NCBI GenBank assembly: GCA_948567375.1
Contig: OX419757.1
Span: 47,492,001-47,556,000, forward strand
From: Lunularia cruciata
Lineage: Eukaryota; Streptophyta; Marchantiopsida; Lunulariales; Lunulariaceae
Direction of reading: 5' to 3'
DNA: 64,000 nt
Program-made: the position numbers and the translations under genes
The notes under the pieces: generated by a model
Seen by the model: only the letters and a program-made list of their open reading frames with translations
Told to the model about the DNA's origin: nothing
Database searches by the model: none
In this document: positions 12,336 to 22,699 of the stretch, in pieces
Layout: the number at the start of each line of letters is the position of its first letter
How positions within the stretch are numbered: the first letter of the stretch is position 1

Positions 12336-12926
12336 AATACAAGAAATTAGACATATTATCTAGAGGTGAAAATTAGCTTGGTAACATCTAAAAGGATGTT
12401 TTGTACAATGGGCTCGGTAGATTAGACAGAGGTATCACCAAAAGAGTACTTCTACTAATAAGGCAGAAGCCAAAAATAGCTTGAAAACTTTAGAGCCAAT
12501 TTTGGAGGCCTAAACGGATGAACTAGGCCTTGAAAATTGAACAGTCGGCCCCTCAAGAGAAAAGGGCTTGCCTTCTCCCCCTCATGATTTATCTTGTTGA
12601 GAGCTTTCCAATGGTACCTCACCCACATGATTCTGAGCTCCTTATAGGAAGATTCCTTAAAGATTCCCTTTGGTCAAACCTATTTGACCAACTAGATAGG
12701 ACAAGGACTGACATGTCACCCATCCAAACAAGTAATCCAAGGATGGAGCTCCCTGGCAGATCACCAATCCATGTGTCTGATTCCTTTGAGCTTCCTTTGA
12801 GGGGATCATCTTTGCTATATAATAAAGAGAAGGTGCTCCTTTGGGGCATCAAATGATTGAAAGTGAAACTTGTGTTTTCTCTCTTGTATCTCTCTTGGAG
12901 AGTTCTCTTGTCCTCAAAGTATTACA
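12333..12926 (+). repeat. 5' LTR of chromovirus 1 (594 bp)
   Basis: Starts TGTAATAC and ends TATTACA. It shares long blocks with 17,262-18,623 and, in reverse complement, with the solo LTRs at 17,369-18,102 and 21,577-22,318. A TATA-like TATATAATAAA lies at about 12,817, shortly before the U3/R region would end. Confidence 0.85.
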
Positions 12927-12927
12927 A

Positions 12928-12939
12928 TGGTATTAGAGC
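12928..12939 (+). promoter_or_regulatory. tRNA-Met primer binding site of chromovirus 1
   Basis: TGGTATTAGAGC follows the LTR end by one base. It differs by one C-to-T change from TGGTATCAGAGC, the usual plant initiator tRNA-Met primer site. Confidence 0.85.
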
Positions 12940-13499
12940 GGGTGTTTGAATCCAAAAGAGTGGATCATCCTTCTTGGAAGAGCACGAGCTACTAAAAATG
13001 AGTAATTTGAAGGGAGAACATAATGCAATTGCTAGACTTGGGAAGTGTTTTAGAAAGCGGATGGGATAGAGGCATTGGGAGGAAAATTTCTTGCACCTAG
13101 CTTCCTATTCTTGAATCCATTCCACATCAAGACTATGTACATCCAACGTGAGCAGATGAGAGTATCTCTAGTTTATCATTGTGGAGCAAAATTCATGGAC
13201 AGAGTGATGAATTCACCTAACCCGGTGATTCTACCTATAGTGGTATACAACAAAGAGTAAGATTTGAAAATCTACATTCTATGATGATTTTATGGATCTA
13301 AATGTACCAAATCCTCACCCTTTCAACATGCAAGTAGAAATTAATTATGTAGTTAGACCAAAAGTGATGTTAGGGATTTTGTAGTCCACAATTTTGGTGA
13401 GGAATATTATCAATGAGTGATAGCCTTTGGGATCCAATGGTAGTTCCTATAGTTCATGCACCCTCTTGGATGATCATTGTAACCCTCTATTGAAGTAGG

Positions 13500-15469
13500 A
13501 AGTAGCAATTAAACATTGTCCATGTGTAGGAATCATGGATCTATAGTTGCAGGAGTTGATGCAAGGAATGCAAGGGATGTTGAACGAGTTTTGGGAAATC
13601 AAGATGACCATGGAGGACCTACAAAATCAAATACCAAGAATAATAAAGTAATGCAAGAAGGGGAGCTATCTCAACAACCAACACCAGCAATCAAAGTACC
13701 TAGAAAGTTATGCATGCCAATGACACCAATTCCAACAACCAAGCACATTGTTACTACAAATGAAAAGGACATGCAACATCAAGCCTTACAAGGGACAACA
13801 TTCCATGGGAGTAGTAGAAAATAGGATTTCAAGAATGAATTGATACCTATGATGGTTCCCAACGGAGATCATAAATCATTCTGCAGGTGTGTTTGCGTGT
13901 GGGTACTTGAATAATAAAGCCCTCACATGGTATGACACTTGGGAACAATGATTTCTAGTAGAAGGGAGAGAGGTCACTTGGACAGCCATGCAAGAAAGGC
14001 TGCTCAATAATTTCCAATCTGTGGATTTTGTGCAAATGGCCCAAAGTAGACTCTAGGGATTGAAGCAAAAGAATAACATACAAAGGTATATGGAGGCATT
14101 TCTAGATCTATAGGTTGTGATAACCAATATGAGTCTAGCCGAAGCTCTTGACAATTTCAAGAGAGGATTAAAAGAGCGGATTTTCCAGTAATGGTGCAAA
14201 ATCCTTGTACTATTTTTGAAGCCATTGCTTGCACTCAAAGAATAGCAAAGGCGCTTGGAAGAGGTGAAGCAATAACATTGATGCAAAACTATCGGACCAA
14301 GACAACAAATGTGGACCAATTCCTATAGAATTGGGCAACATTTGATTCCAAGATAAAGGAGCAAGACCTCTCCAAGGAGAACAAGGACAAATCAAAGAAA
14401 GGAGAGAAGGAGTCCCATGGGGAGAAGGGGCTCAAGTAGAACAATGACGATGTTACAATTATGGCCAAATTGAGTACATAACCATCAATTGTTGTGCGCA
14501 TCATCTTAGAAGCTCTAGGCTTCTATACAAGTAACCTTTGAGCCATATGGAGAGACAAATTGAAGAAGGAGATATGGAAACCACATCGGAAAATGAAGAT
14601 TGCCAGTAAATGTACCTTACGGCCTTATTGGCTTGTTGAAGAAGAGTAAAAGTAGGGGGAAGAAGAGGACAAGTGTGCAAAGGAGGAGGAAGATAAATGC
14701 ACATTAATTATTGTAAATGGAGTACTAGAAGGCAATCCGGTGAGAGTGTTGATAGACCTTGAGGCAATAGAGATTTTCTTATCTTGCTCTATTCCAATAA
14801 GGTTGGAGATGGAACTAGAGAAGGATGAGAAGGACAAAGTAGAGTAACCTAATGGTCAGAGAAAGAGAATTGAGTCATTACCTAGAAAAGTAATACTCTC
14901 TGTAGGAGGGTATGGAGAAGAAATTGAGTAGAAAATGATACAACTAGCTCGCTATGATGCAATCTTAGGTATGCCGTGGATGGAGCACTACAACTCCATG
15001 GTGGATGGAGAAAGAAAGTAGTGAAAACTAGTCAATGGAAGATTTTTGGAATTAAAGGAAGATCACAAAGGCAAGAGTTGTCTCTATTTGTCATAAGTAT
15101 CACATCTATTAGTAAGACAGATACATTTTTCATGGGTTTAATAAGAGAAGTCCATAGTGCCTAACATAATGGACAAATTCTTGAGAAATTGAAAGATGTG
15201 GCAATGAGTTCTAAGATGTCTTTCCCGATGAATTACCTGTAGGTTTACCACCAAAAAGGAGAGTAGATCATAAAATTGAGATACTTCTTGGGAAGACACC
15301 TCCTTGTAAGGCCCCATATTGACTATCACCTCATGAGTTAGAGGAGTATAAGGCTCAAATCAAGGATATGTTGCAAAAGGGGTTTATACAACCCAATGTA
15401 TCACCATATGGAGCTCCCGTATTGTTTGTGAAGAAGGAAAAAACAATGCGCATGTACATTGATTACCAA
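13500..15469 (+). pseudogene. Chromovirus 1 gag, protease and start of RT (broken)
   Basis: Coding remnants in several frames. A gag-like hydrophilic region lies at about 13,516-14,450. A retropepsin region at about 14,700-15,000 has VLIDLEA where D-S/T-G is expected, and ARYDAILGMPWMEHY. The N-terminal RT region at about 15,318-15,469 has LSPHELEEYKAQIKDML, then GFIQPNVSPYGAPVLFVKK and MRMYIDY. The sequence then switches abruptly at 15,470 to an unrelated repeat, so the RT catalytic core and RNase H are missing. The protease active site is also altered. Confidence 0.75.
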
Positions 15470-16389
15470 TGTTGAGGGGATCATTGGTCTCAAGAATGCA
15501 CCGGGCAGCTGGCTGCTCGTGCTTAGATTGCTCTATTTGTCATTGGTTCAAAACTTCTTGTAAGTAGGCCCTTTTTTATACTCTTGCTTGGGCGGCGGTC
15601 TCCCTTTTGCTGGAGCAGCTTGGCTACAACCTTCCCTAAGCGTAGGCTCTTCTTAATGGTTTCTTGTGTTGGCTTGTTGGAAATTTTTTGATCTTCAAGG
15701 TTCACTAGTTAATGTTCAGGTTTGCTAATATTGGGTTTGTATTTAACGGGGTCGTGGTGGATTTTGACTAATGAGTCACAAGCCCTATGGTCAGTTTCAG
15801 ATCACCGTGACTAGGTAAGTGGCAGGACCTGCCTATGTAGCATGATTGGGAGCTTTGAGAATGGAGTCCTCTCCTTGATACTTTTCACAACTCAAAATAT
15901 TCACATTTAATCATGGAGAATTGTGCATGCATCATAACACCAAGCCTTGCAATTTACAATTTTTGGAGAGAACCAATCAGCTCCAGACCATACATTGATC
16001 ACACCTAATGTTTCAACTGTCCAAGCACATAATAGAAAAATGAATTCAACCACATTCTAACCCCTATCTCTTACAGCACATAGTCTTCTTGTTCTGCCGC
16101 AACTATTTTGTGACTTCCTTGCTAGAGTGTAAAAAAATTCAGCGAGCGTCACCTGGATTCTCTTAGCTAGAGTGAATGTGGCTTGAATATAATCAGTTCC
16201 TTGTTGTTGGCAAGTTGTTGAGGATCAGATCAAGTATTGATCTAAGTTCAGTTGATTTGAGTTATAAACAATCTGATTATTATGGCACTTTAGAGTTTAT
16301 GTATGACTTATGTGTGAGTTGTGTTTCTATAGTGTATGATGTTGAAAGAAATGTATATTGTGTAGCAATTTATATATGCACGACACATG
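15470..16389. repeat. Unclassified dispersed repeat, copy A, inserted in chromovirus 1
   Basis: From TGTTGAGGGG at 15,470 to about 16,085 the sequence is a diverged copy of 27,224-27,850 in the same orientation. Shared blocks include GGCTGCT-GTGCTTAG-TTGCTCTA, AGGCTCTTCTTAA, AACCAA-CAGCT-CAGACCA and TATCTCTTACA. No protein is encoded. It could be a solo LTR of a third family or the end of another element; both boundaries are uncertain. From about 16,085 to 16,390 I see nothing recognisable. Confidence 0.6.
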
Positions 16390-17230
16390 TCTCAAGTGCT
16401 CATCACCAATCAAGGTACTCAATTTACTAGTTTGTTTTGGAGAACATTCTTTGGCATCTTCAAAACTAAATTGACCATGTTTATGACATTCCATCCACAA
16501 AACAATAAAAAAATAGAGCAAGCTAATTGAATTATTGAGGATATGCTAGAGGGGTTCACCTTAGAGGAGCAAGAAAGTTAGAACACCTTACTTCCATTAG
16601 TGGAATTTGCCTCTAACAATTTGGTAAATACATCAACACAAATCACCCCATTCTTTCTCATGTATGATGAGTACTCTTTCACACCATCAAGCCTGGTAAA
16701 GGTCCACCTAGTGGCTACAAAGGTTGACATGGTCAACACTTTTGTTTCTAAAATCCAACAAGGTGTAGAGAATGCCAAGCATAGGTCGCAGATTGCCCAA
16801 AATTGACAAAATCAAGTTTGGCTATATATAACCAACCTCATATTAGTTGGCCTTGTAAGCTCAAGCTTTGTTTCATTGGGCCTTTCCCCATCCTTTGTCA
16901 AATTGGCACAATGGCCTATCACCTTGAGCTACCACCACACATGAAGATCAATCTAGTGTTCCATGTTTCCTTACTATGTAGATATGCATCTTGACCAACT
17001 CATTCTCCTTCCATACAAGAAGTTAGACCCTATCCAATACTCATTGATGGCACAAAGGAATATGAAGTCAAATGCATTCTTTAGAAATTCATCCATGGTA
17101 CCCACCATCTACTTGTAGAATGTCTTGTACATTGAAAAGAGAACCCATTGTATGAGGTAACATAGGACCCTTCAATCAACTTGAACCATGCACCAATATT
17201 AGTGTAATCTTTTGAGCAATAGCTTCACAA
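16390..17230 (+). pseudogene. Chromovirus 1 integrase C-terminal half and chromodomain (broken)
   Basis: Frames read SQVLITNQGTQFTSLFW (the SDRGTQFTS region of gypsy integrases, catalytic Asp replaced by Asn-Gln), TMFMTFHPQNN, VEFASNNLVNTSTQITPFF, and then the C-terminal barrel region. At about 17,045-17,215 a chromodomain is recognisable across stops: KEYEVKCIL, then HHLLVECLVH, then ENPLYEVT-DPSINLNHAP. A chromodomain places the element among plant chromoviruses, whose integrases are thought to be guided by histone marks. Several stops, mostly where Gln or Trp is expected, disable it. Confidence 0.75.
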
Positions 17231-17247
17231 CAAGGATGTTGTGTCTT

Positions 17248-17259
17248 AAAAGGGGGAAG
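17248..17259 (+). promoter_or_regulatory. Polypurine tract of chromovirus 1
   Basis: AAAAGGGGGAAG sits two bases before the 3' LTR start TGTAATAAC at 17,262, as expected for plus-strand priming. Confidence 0.85.
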
Positions 17260-17261
17260 TT

Positions 17262-18623
17262 TGTAATAACATTAGCTAGATATATTATCTGGAGGTGGAA
17301 ATTGGCTTTGTAACATTTGGAAGGATGTTATATATAATGGACTAAGTAGATCAGACAGAGATATCATTTGTAATATTCCAAGGATAGCAAAGAAACATAG
17401 AAGAGAGAACACATGTTTCACACTCAAACTTTGGTGCCCCAAAAGAGCACCTTCTCTTCTCCCAAAGAGTATCTCCTCCAAGGATGCTCCACCATAGGAT
17501 TAGGTACATGGATAGGTGACCTGTCAGCAAGCTCCACCCTTAGATTAATTGCTTGGAGGGGTGACATGTTGGTCTTGGTCCCATCTGGTTGATCAAATAG
17601 GCTTTGACTAGAAAGAATCTTTTAGAGAATCTTCCTATAGAAATCTAAAAATCATGTGGGCAAGGTACTATTGGAAAGCTCTTGGTGAGACAAACCAAAG
17701 GGGATGGAAGGAAAACATTTCCTCTATTGGGGGAAATCTGAAAAATTTGGAGGCCTAATTCATCCGTTTAGGCCTCCAAAATTGCCTTGAAGTTTTCAGG
17801 TCTATTTTGGTTTTTACCCTATTAGTAGAAGTGCTCTTTTGGTGATATCTATACATAATCTAATTTTTCCATTATGTGTAGCATATTTTTAGATATCACC
17901 AACCCAAATTCTACCTTTAGATCATATGTCTAGCTATTGATTCTAACGTCTTCAATCATGTTTTGATTTTTAGCCTATTAGTAGAAGTATCTCTTGATAA
18001 TACCTTTGTCTAATCTACTTAGTCCATCATGTATAACATCCTCCCAAATATTACCAAACAAAATTTCATCTCTAGATCATATGTCTAGCTATTGGTATTA
18101 CATCACCAAAAGATTAGTTCCACTAATAGAGCATGCTCTATTAGTATTTTTGACTCATGAGTCAAAAACACCCTTAAAACTTCAAAGTCAATTTTAGAGG
18201 CCTAAATGGATGAATTAGGCCTCAAAAATAGAAAAAAAATTCTCACCAAAAAAGAAAGGCTTGCCTTCTCCCTTATGGTTTGTCTTGTCAAAAGCTTTCT
18301 AATGGTATGTCATCCATGATATTTTGAGCTTCCTATAAGAAGGTTCCCTAAAGATACCATCTAGTCAAACATATTTGACCAACCAAATAGGACAAGGACC
18401 AACATGTCACCCATCCATACAATTAATCTAAGGGTGGAGCTTGCTAACATGTCACCAATCCATATATCTGATCTAAGGGTGGAGGTTCCTTTCAGTGGAT
18501 CATCTTTGGTATATAATAATGACAAGGTGTTCCTTTGGGCATCAGAGTATTGAGGGCTGAAGCTTTGTGTTTCTTGTTCTCTTGTGTTTCTCTTGGGGTT
18601 TCTTCTATCCTCGGAACATTACA
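17262..18623 (+). repeat. 3' LTR of chromovirus 1, split by a solo LTR
   Basis: The LTR occupies 17,262-17,368 and 18,108-18,623 (about 623 bp when the insertion and one target copy are removed). It begins TGTAATAACATTAG and ends ACATTACA. The uninterrupted 5' LTR reads TATCACCAAAAG at the point of interruption, which confirms the reconstruction. Confidence 0.8.
17369..18102 (-). mobile_element. Solo LTR of the chromovirus 1 family, inserted in the 3' LTR
   Basis: A 734-bp segment starting TGTAATATTCC and ending GGTATTACA matches the LTR family in reverse complement and has no internal region. It is flanked by TCATT (17,364-17,368) and TCACC (18,103-18,107). The intact site in the 5' LTR reads TCACC, so this is a 5-bp target duplication with two C-to-T changes on the left. 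A block of about 150 bp is duplicated inside it compared with the 594-bp 5' LTR. Confidence 0.85.
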
Positions 18624-18877
18624 TCAACATAAAGAGGAGAGATTGGTATGGGAGGATAAAAAAGAAAAGGCCCTTGCAAAGGGTGAAGCTCCTACAAAGA
18701 AGGTATAATATCATTGACATGATCTATGTACACCATGTGATACTTCAATCAACATTGTTCATAACAAATTTTGAGAATTCCAAGCAGTATTAACAACAAG
18801 TGTTAAGAATAAAATGGAAAGAGTTTAAGTCTTTGTATTACACACAAGTGTATATCCATACAATAAGCATCACAACA
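18624..18877. other. Short unclassified stretch right of chromovirus 1
   Basis: Sequence following the 3' LTR shows no homology to the R2-like relic on the other side of chromovirus 1. A short Lys-rich ORF runs through it, with no recognisable motif. Confidence 0.3.
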
Positions 18878-19395
18878 TCACTCACCACCTCCTTCTTGCT
18901 TGTCCTCATCACCATCCTTGTTGTCCTCTAACCTTTAAGAAGGGTGGACAAACAATTCTTTAGCTCCTGATTGATATGAAACCTCATCATCACTCAAAAG
19001 ACCGCTCTAAAAAACAAATGAGTCAAAACCTGCCTTGCAAAGCTCATCTTTAAATGTTAAACATCTCCATTTGGATGTCTAAGTTGCTTTTGCAAATACA
19101 ATATCTCTGCCTCAATTGCTGGTAACATCAGTTTTTCCCATTCATACTCCTCATTTGCATGTGTCAACTTTGTTATCACATAGAGTATGAAATGGCCATG
19201 GATCACCTATGGTTTCCTTGTGAGGATAACAATTGAAATGAGAATTTAGAAGAAGAGTCTCCATTCTTGATAGATACATTGCCTCGTTAGATACCTCTTG
19301 GCAATAAAATCTCTAATAGGAAACCAATCAACAATCAACTTGTTTGGTACATATCTCTTCTTTGGGATGGTTCTTATGGCTAAAGAAAATGTATG
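18878..19395 (-). pseudogene. Unrecognised transposon-associated ORF (family A), copy 2
   Basis: Reading leftwards on the minus strand: IPKKRYVPNKLIVDWFPIRD, AKRYLTRQC, VIHGHFILY, then EEYEWEKLMLPAIEAEILYL, LRHPNGD, QVLTHLFF, and an acidic end (EDNKDGDEDKQEGGE) closed by TGA at 18,878-18,880. Several stops and at least two frame changes interrupt it. The order and spacing of blocks match copy 1 at 5,502-6,088. If the chromovirus 2 insertion is removed, this ORF lies downstream of, and on the same strand as, the PIF/Harbinger transposase at 31.5-32.7 kb, so it may be that element's second protein. That link is inference. Confidence 0.5.
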
Positions 19396-21525
19396 CCTAA
19401 TACTATCAAGCAAATGTGTGAAGGTCCATCATGAACAATGCCTATGTGTATCATCTTATCCTAGCTCTTGACAAACTCTATACATGCAATAACCTACAAC
19501 ACACCAACAATTGCACATAATGTCCAAAAATGATTTGGATTTGCTCATAGACCCATGGCTTTGCTCTAAATTTGTGCACTATACATTGAGACATGATAGA
19601 TTTTCTCATAGAAAACTTTTGGCTCTGCTTGCAGCAAATGGATTTCTTGGGCAAGAGGGTGGATTTGCTCGAGAGAAATGGGTTTGCTTGCCTAGCAGTT
19701 GGCTTTGCATGGGTCTAAGTTGGATTTGCTTGCCTAACATTGGCTCCATGTGGGTTCAAATTGGATTCACTGCATTGCATTGGCTCTATACAAGCTTGCC
19801 TAACATTGGCTCTGTGTAGATCTAGGTTGGATTTACTCAGAGATGAAATTTGCTGAAAATTAGATGTCAAGGCATTTGGTTTGCTTGGGCTCAGGTTTTA
19901 GGTTTGAACAAAATTCAAAGCACTCAAAAAAATAAATAAAATTTGGTTGAAACAACTGTCCAGCCAAACAAGTTGGGAAATGAGAACTTACATGAGTACA
20001 TGGGTATGGTAACCCAAAGGTGATCCGCAAGTCAAGTGAATCCAAATCACATTTCCAAATTTGATCAATAATGGTTCTTATTTAGATGGGCTCAAACCAT
20101 ACCTATTTTATTCTGTTCATGTCATCCACAAGCTTGTGGAATTCTATTGACCAATTCCTTTCATTGATCTCTTCTATGTTACAAGAGTTGCAACATCTTT
20201 AGTAATTTGATATATCTACCATAGCAGATCTGCAACTCTTTCACTTTTTGGCTTATTGCTTTTTGATTCTTCCTCTTCTCTCTCCTTGAATTTTTGCCTT
20301 CCCAAATTCTTGCTTCATTGATTTCTCTCTTTTTATCCTCCCCTTCCCTTATTATTTTCCTCTATGTGCAATTCTTGCTTCCTTGATTTATCTTCAGAAT
20401 GCAATTTCTCCCTCTCTTCTCTTTGTGATTCTCTCCAATTTTTCTTTAGATTGCAATCCCCCTTTCACAATCCTTTCTAATTCTTCATTGCTTCTCTTCT
20501 CTCTTTGATCTCTCCCTTCTCTAATGTTGAAATCATTTTTCCATCCGGGCTTGTATGTATACCTTTCCTTCATTTTGCAATTTTGGCGCTTCTTAGATTT
20601 TATTTATGATTCAAAATCCTCCTTTGAAAAGTAGATCTTCTTCTCTCTTTCTCCATTTTTCCCCATTTTTTTAATTTAATTAACTCTCCTTTTGGTTCAA
20701 GGCAATTTCTTCTCCTTTGCTCCTACAATTCTCCTAAAATCTTCTTTTTTCCTTCCCCTTATTTGATATTTGAAATTCTAGATTATGAAATTCTCTAAAC
20801 CTTCATTTTTCTCTTGTGAATTATTTTAGAGAGAAAAGTGCTTCAAGAAAAGGAAATCACATTGCAAAGAGAAAATATGAGATTTTATTTTTGAAGGGAA
20901 AATCACAACTAAAGCTTCTAATGCGCCAAATGTCATTCTCTTTACAAAATGATTTAACTCTTATGCTCTTACCAAAATGCTTCTAACAAGGAGATAATCT
21001 CTTTTGAAATTCTCTAAAGTTGTTCATTTGAATACAATAAAAATTTTTCTAAGACAATACAATATATGCATATGCATTCCATATGTAAATAAACACTCAC
21101 CTTATCTCCAATGCCAATTCACTCATTGAATCAAAACAAAAAGGTTTCTAATTATATTTATTCCTTATGTTAATAAACACTCACCTCATCTCCAATCCCA
21201 AATTCTACAAAAAGTGTACTTAATTCCCCAAGGATAAACTTGTCCCATGGACCAAATCTGCTTTGCATGTTTGTAAGTGCTATTTTGTATATGTTTGCCA
21301 AGGACAAAGTAAATTCCCTAAGAAAAGGTACACCACTTTTGAGTATAAACTACTTTATGTTTTCACATGTAATTATTAGTGAGGTAATTACTATTAGTAC
21401 ATTCAATTTCACAACATCATTTTGCTATCATTCATACCACTAAATTAATTTTTATCAAATTTCCATTAAAAGTTCCACCCCACATGCATAAGTTTATCAA
21501 ATATCCACTCCACATACAAGCAAGT
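19396..21525. other. Non-coding: degenerate repeats and a pyrimidine-rich tract
   Basis: 19,540-19,830 is a degenerate repeat built on TTGGATTTGCTTGCCTAAC and TTGGCTCTGTG-like words with no fixed period. 20,220-20,830 is strongly pyrimidine-rich on the plus strand (TTCTTCCTCTTCTCTCTC and similar). No coding homology was seen. It ends with CAAGT (21,521-21,525), the left target duplication of chromovirus 2. Confidence 0.5.
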
Positions 21526-22683
21526 TGTAAAAAACCGAGACCAAGGAGAGAAATAAGAGAATAGAAGCTCACATTGTGTAATACTCCAAGGACAAGAGAA
21601 GAGAGAAAACAAAAATTGCACACTTAAACAATCGATGCCCCAAGGGAGCACCTTCTCTTTATTATATAGACAAAGAGGATCTCCGCCAAGGAAGCTGCAC
21701 CATAGGATTAGGGACACAGATAGGTGACATGTCAGCAAGCTCCAACCTTGGATTACTTACTTGGATGGGTGACATGTCTGGTCTAGGTCCTATCTGGTTG
21801 GTCAAACAAGCTTTGACCGGAGGGAATCTTTTAGGGAAGCTTCCTGTAGGAATCTCTGAATCACGTGAGTAAGGTACCGTTGGAAAGCTCTTGACAAGAC
21901 AAAGCAAAGGGGAGGTAAGGCTAGCCTATCTCCCGTTGGTAGGGGAGGAATCTGCATATTTTCAAGGCCTAATTCATCTATTTAGGCCTCCAAAATTGCC
22001 TTCAAAGATTTCAGGCATATTTTGGTTCCTACTCTATTAGTAGAAGTCCCCTTTTGGTGATACCTCATTCTGATCTATTTTTTTCATCATGTGTAACATC
22101 CTTCTAGATGTTACCAAACCAATTCTCATCTTTAAATCATATGTCTAGCTATTTGTTCTAAGGTTCTCAAGTCTATTTCGGTTTCTACCCTATCATTAGA
22201 AGTACTCTTTTGTTGATACTTCTATCTTATCTATTTTTACCATCATGTATAACATCATTCTAGATGTTACCAAACCAAATTTCACATCTAGATCATATGG
22301 TTAGCTCTTGGTATTACACATTGGGACACTTGAATGAGGGAAAACTCCCAATGCCTAGCATGAGCTTTGGCTCTTGTATTTATAGGATCATACTAGGCTC
22401 TTGAGAAGTTTCTCAAGAAGCTTCCTTGAGCCGATTTCTTGAAGTGCAAGCCAAGTTAATTGGGAAACTTCTCAAGAAGCTTCCTTCTAGAAGCTGCTTA
22501 CTTGGTGTGCAAGCTAAGCTAGTTGTTAGCTTCTAGAAGCTACCTACTTGGGATGCAAGCTAAGCTATCCAAGAAACTTCCCAAGAAGCTTTCTAGATAC
22601 TTTTGGAATATTCTAGGCTAATTTGTCTTATTTTATATTCCATTAGTTCTACTAATTTCTTTGTTAAACTCCATATTGTTATA
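21526..22683 (-). repeat. 3' LTR of chromovirus 2, split by a solo LTR
   Basis: Parts 21,526-21,576 and 22,324-22,683 match the 5' LTR at 30,728-31,080. The left end TGTAAAAAACC is intact. The right end reads GTTATA where the other LTR has GTTACA, so the terminal dinucleotide has been lost by C-to-T. After removing the insertion this LTR is about 58 bp longer than its partner because of an extra copy of an AGCTTCTAGAAGCT-type block near 22,510-22,570. Confidence 0.88.
21577..22318 (-). mobile_element. Solo LTR of the chromovirus 1 family, inserted in chromovirus 2
   Basis: A 742-bp segment from TGTAATACTCC to GGTATTACA, flanked by exact 5-bp duplications CATTG (21,572-21,576 and 22,319-22,323). 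The uninterrupted 5' LTR of chromovirus 2 reads CTCACATTGGGACAC at this point, confirming the site. It carries the same internal duplication (about 22,010-22,165 and 22,166-22,318) as the solo LTR at 17,369-18,102. Confidence 0.92.
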
Positions 22684-22695
22684 TATTCTCCCACC
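22684..22695 (-). promoter_or_regulatory. Polypurine tract of chromovirus 2
   Basis: Read on the minus strand, GGTGGGAGAATA directly abuts the 3' LTR, immediately after the chromodomain coding sequence. Confidence 0.75.
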
Positions 22696-22699
22696 TATA

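Larger units (their letters stand above)
12333..18623 (+). mobile_element. Ty3/gypsy chromovirus 1, degenerate, with nested insertions
   Basis: Order: 5' LTR (12,333-12,926), primer site, gag/protease/start of RT (to 15,469), an unrelated repeat replacing the rest of RT and RNase H, integrase end plus chromodomain (16,390-17,230), polypurine tract, 3' LTR (from 17,262) interrupted by a solo LTR in the opposite orientation. LTRs begin TGTAAT and end ATTACA. The 5-base flanks differ (GTGGT left, TCAAC right), so no target duplication is visible; this fits recombination or deletion at one edge, since the R2-like relic that stops at the left edge does not resume on the right. Many stops show it cannot move by itself. 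Confidence 0.85.

Noticed and set aside
15455-15475. Possible reverse-complement primer site (GATTACCAA before TGT)
   Set aside because: The bases belong to the RT coding block MRMYIDY plus Gln, so the resemblance is accidental.
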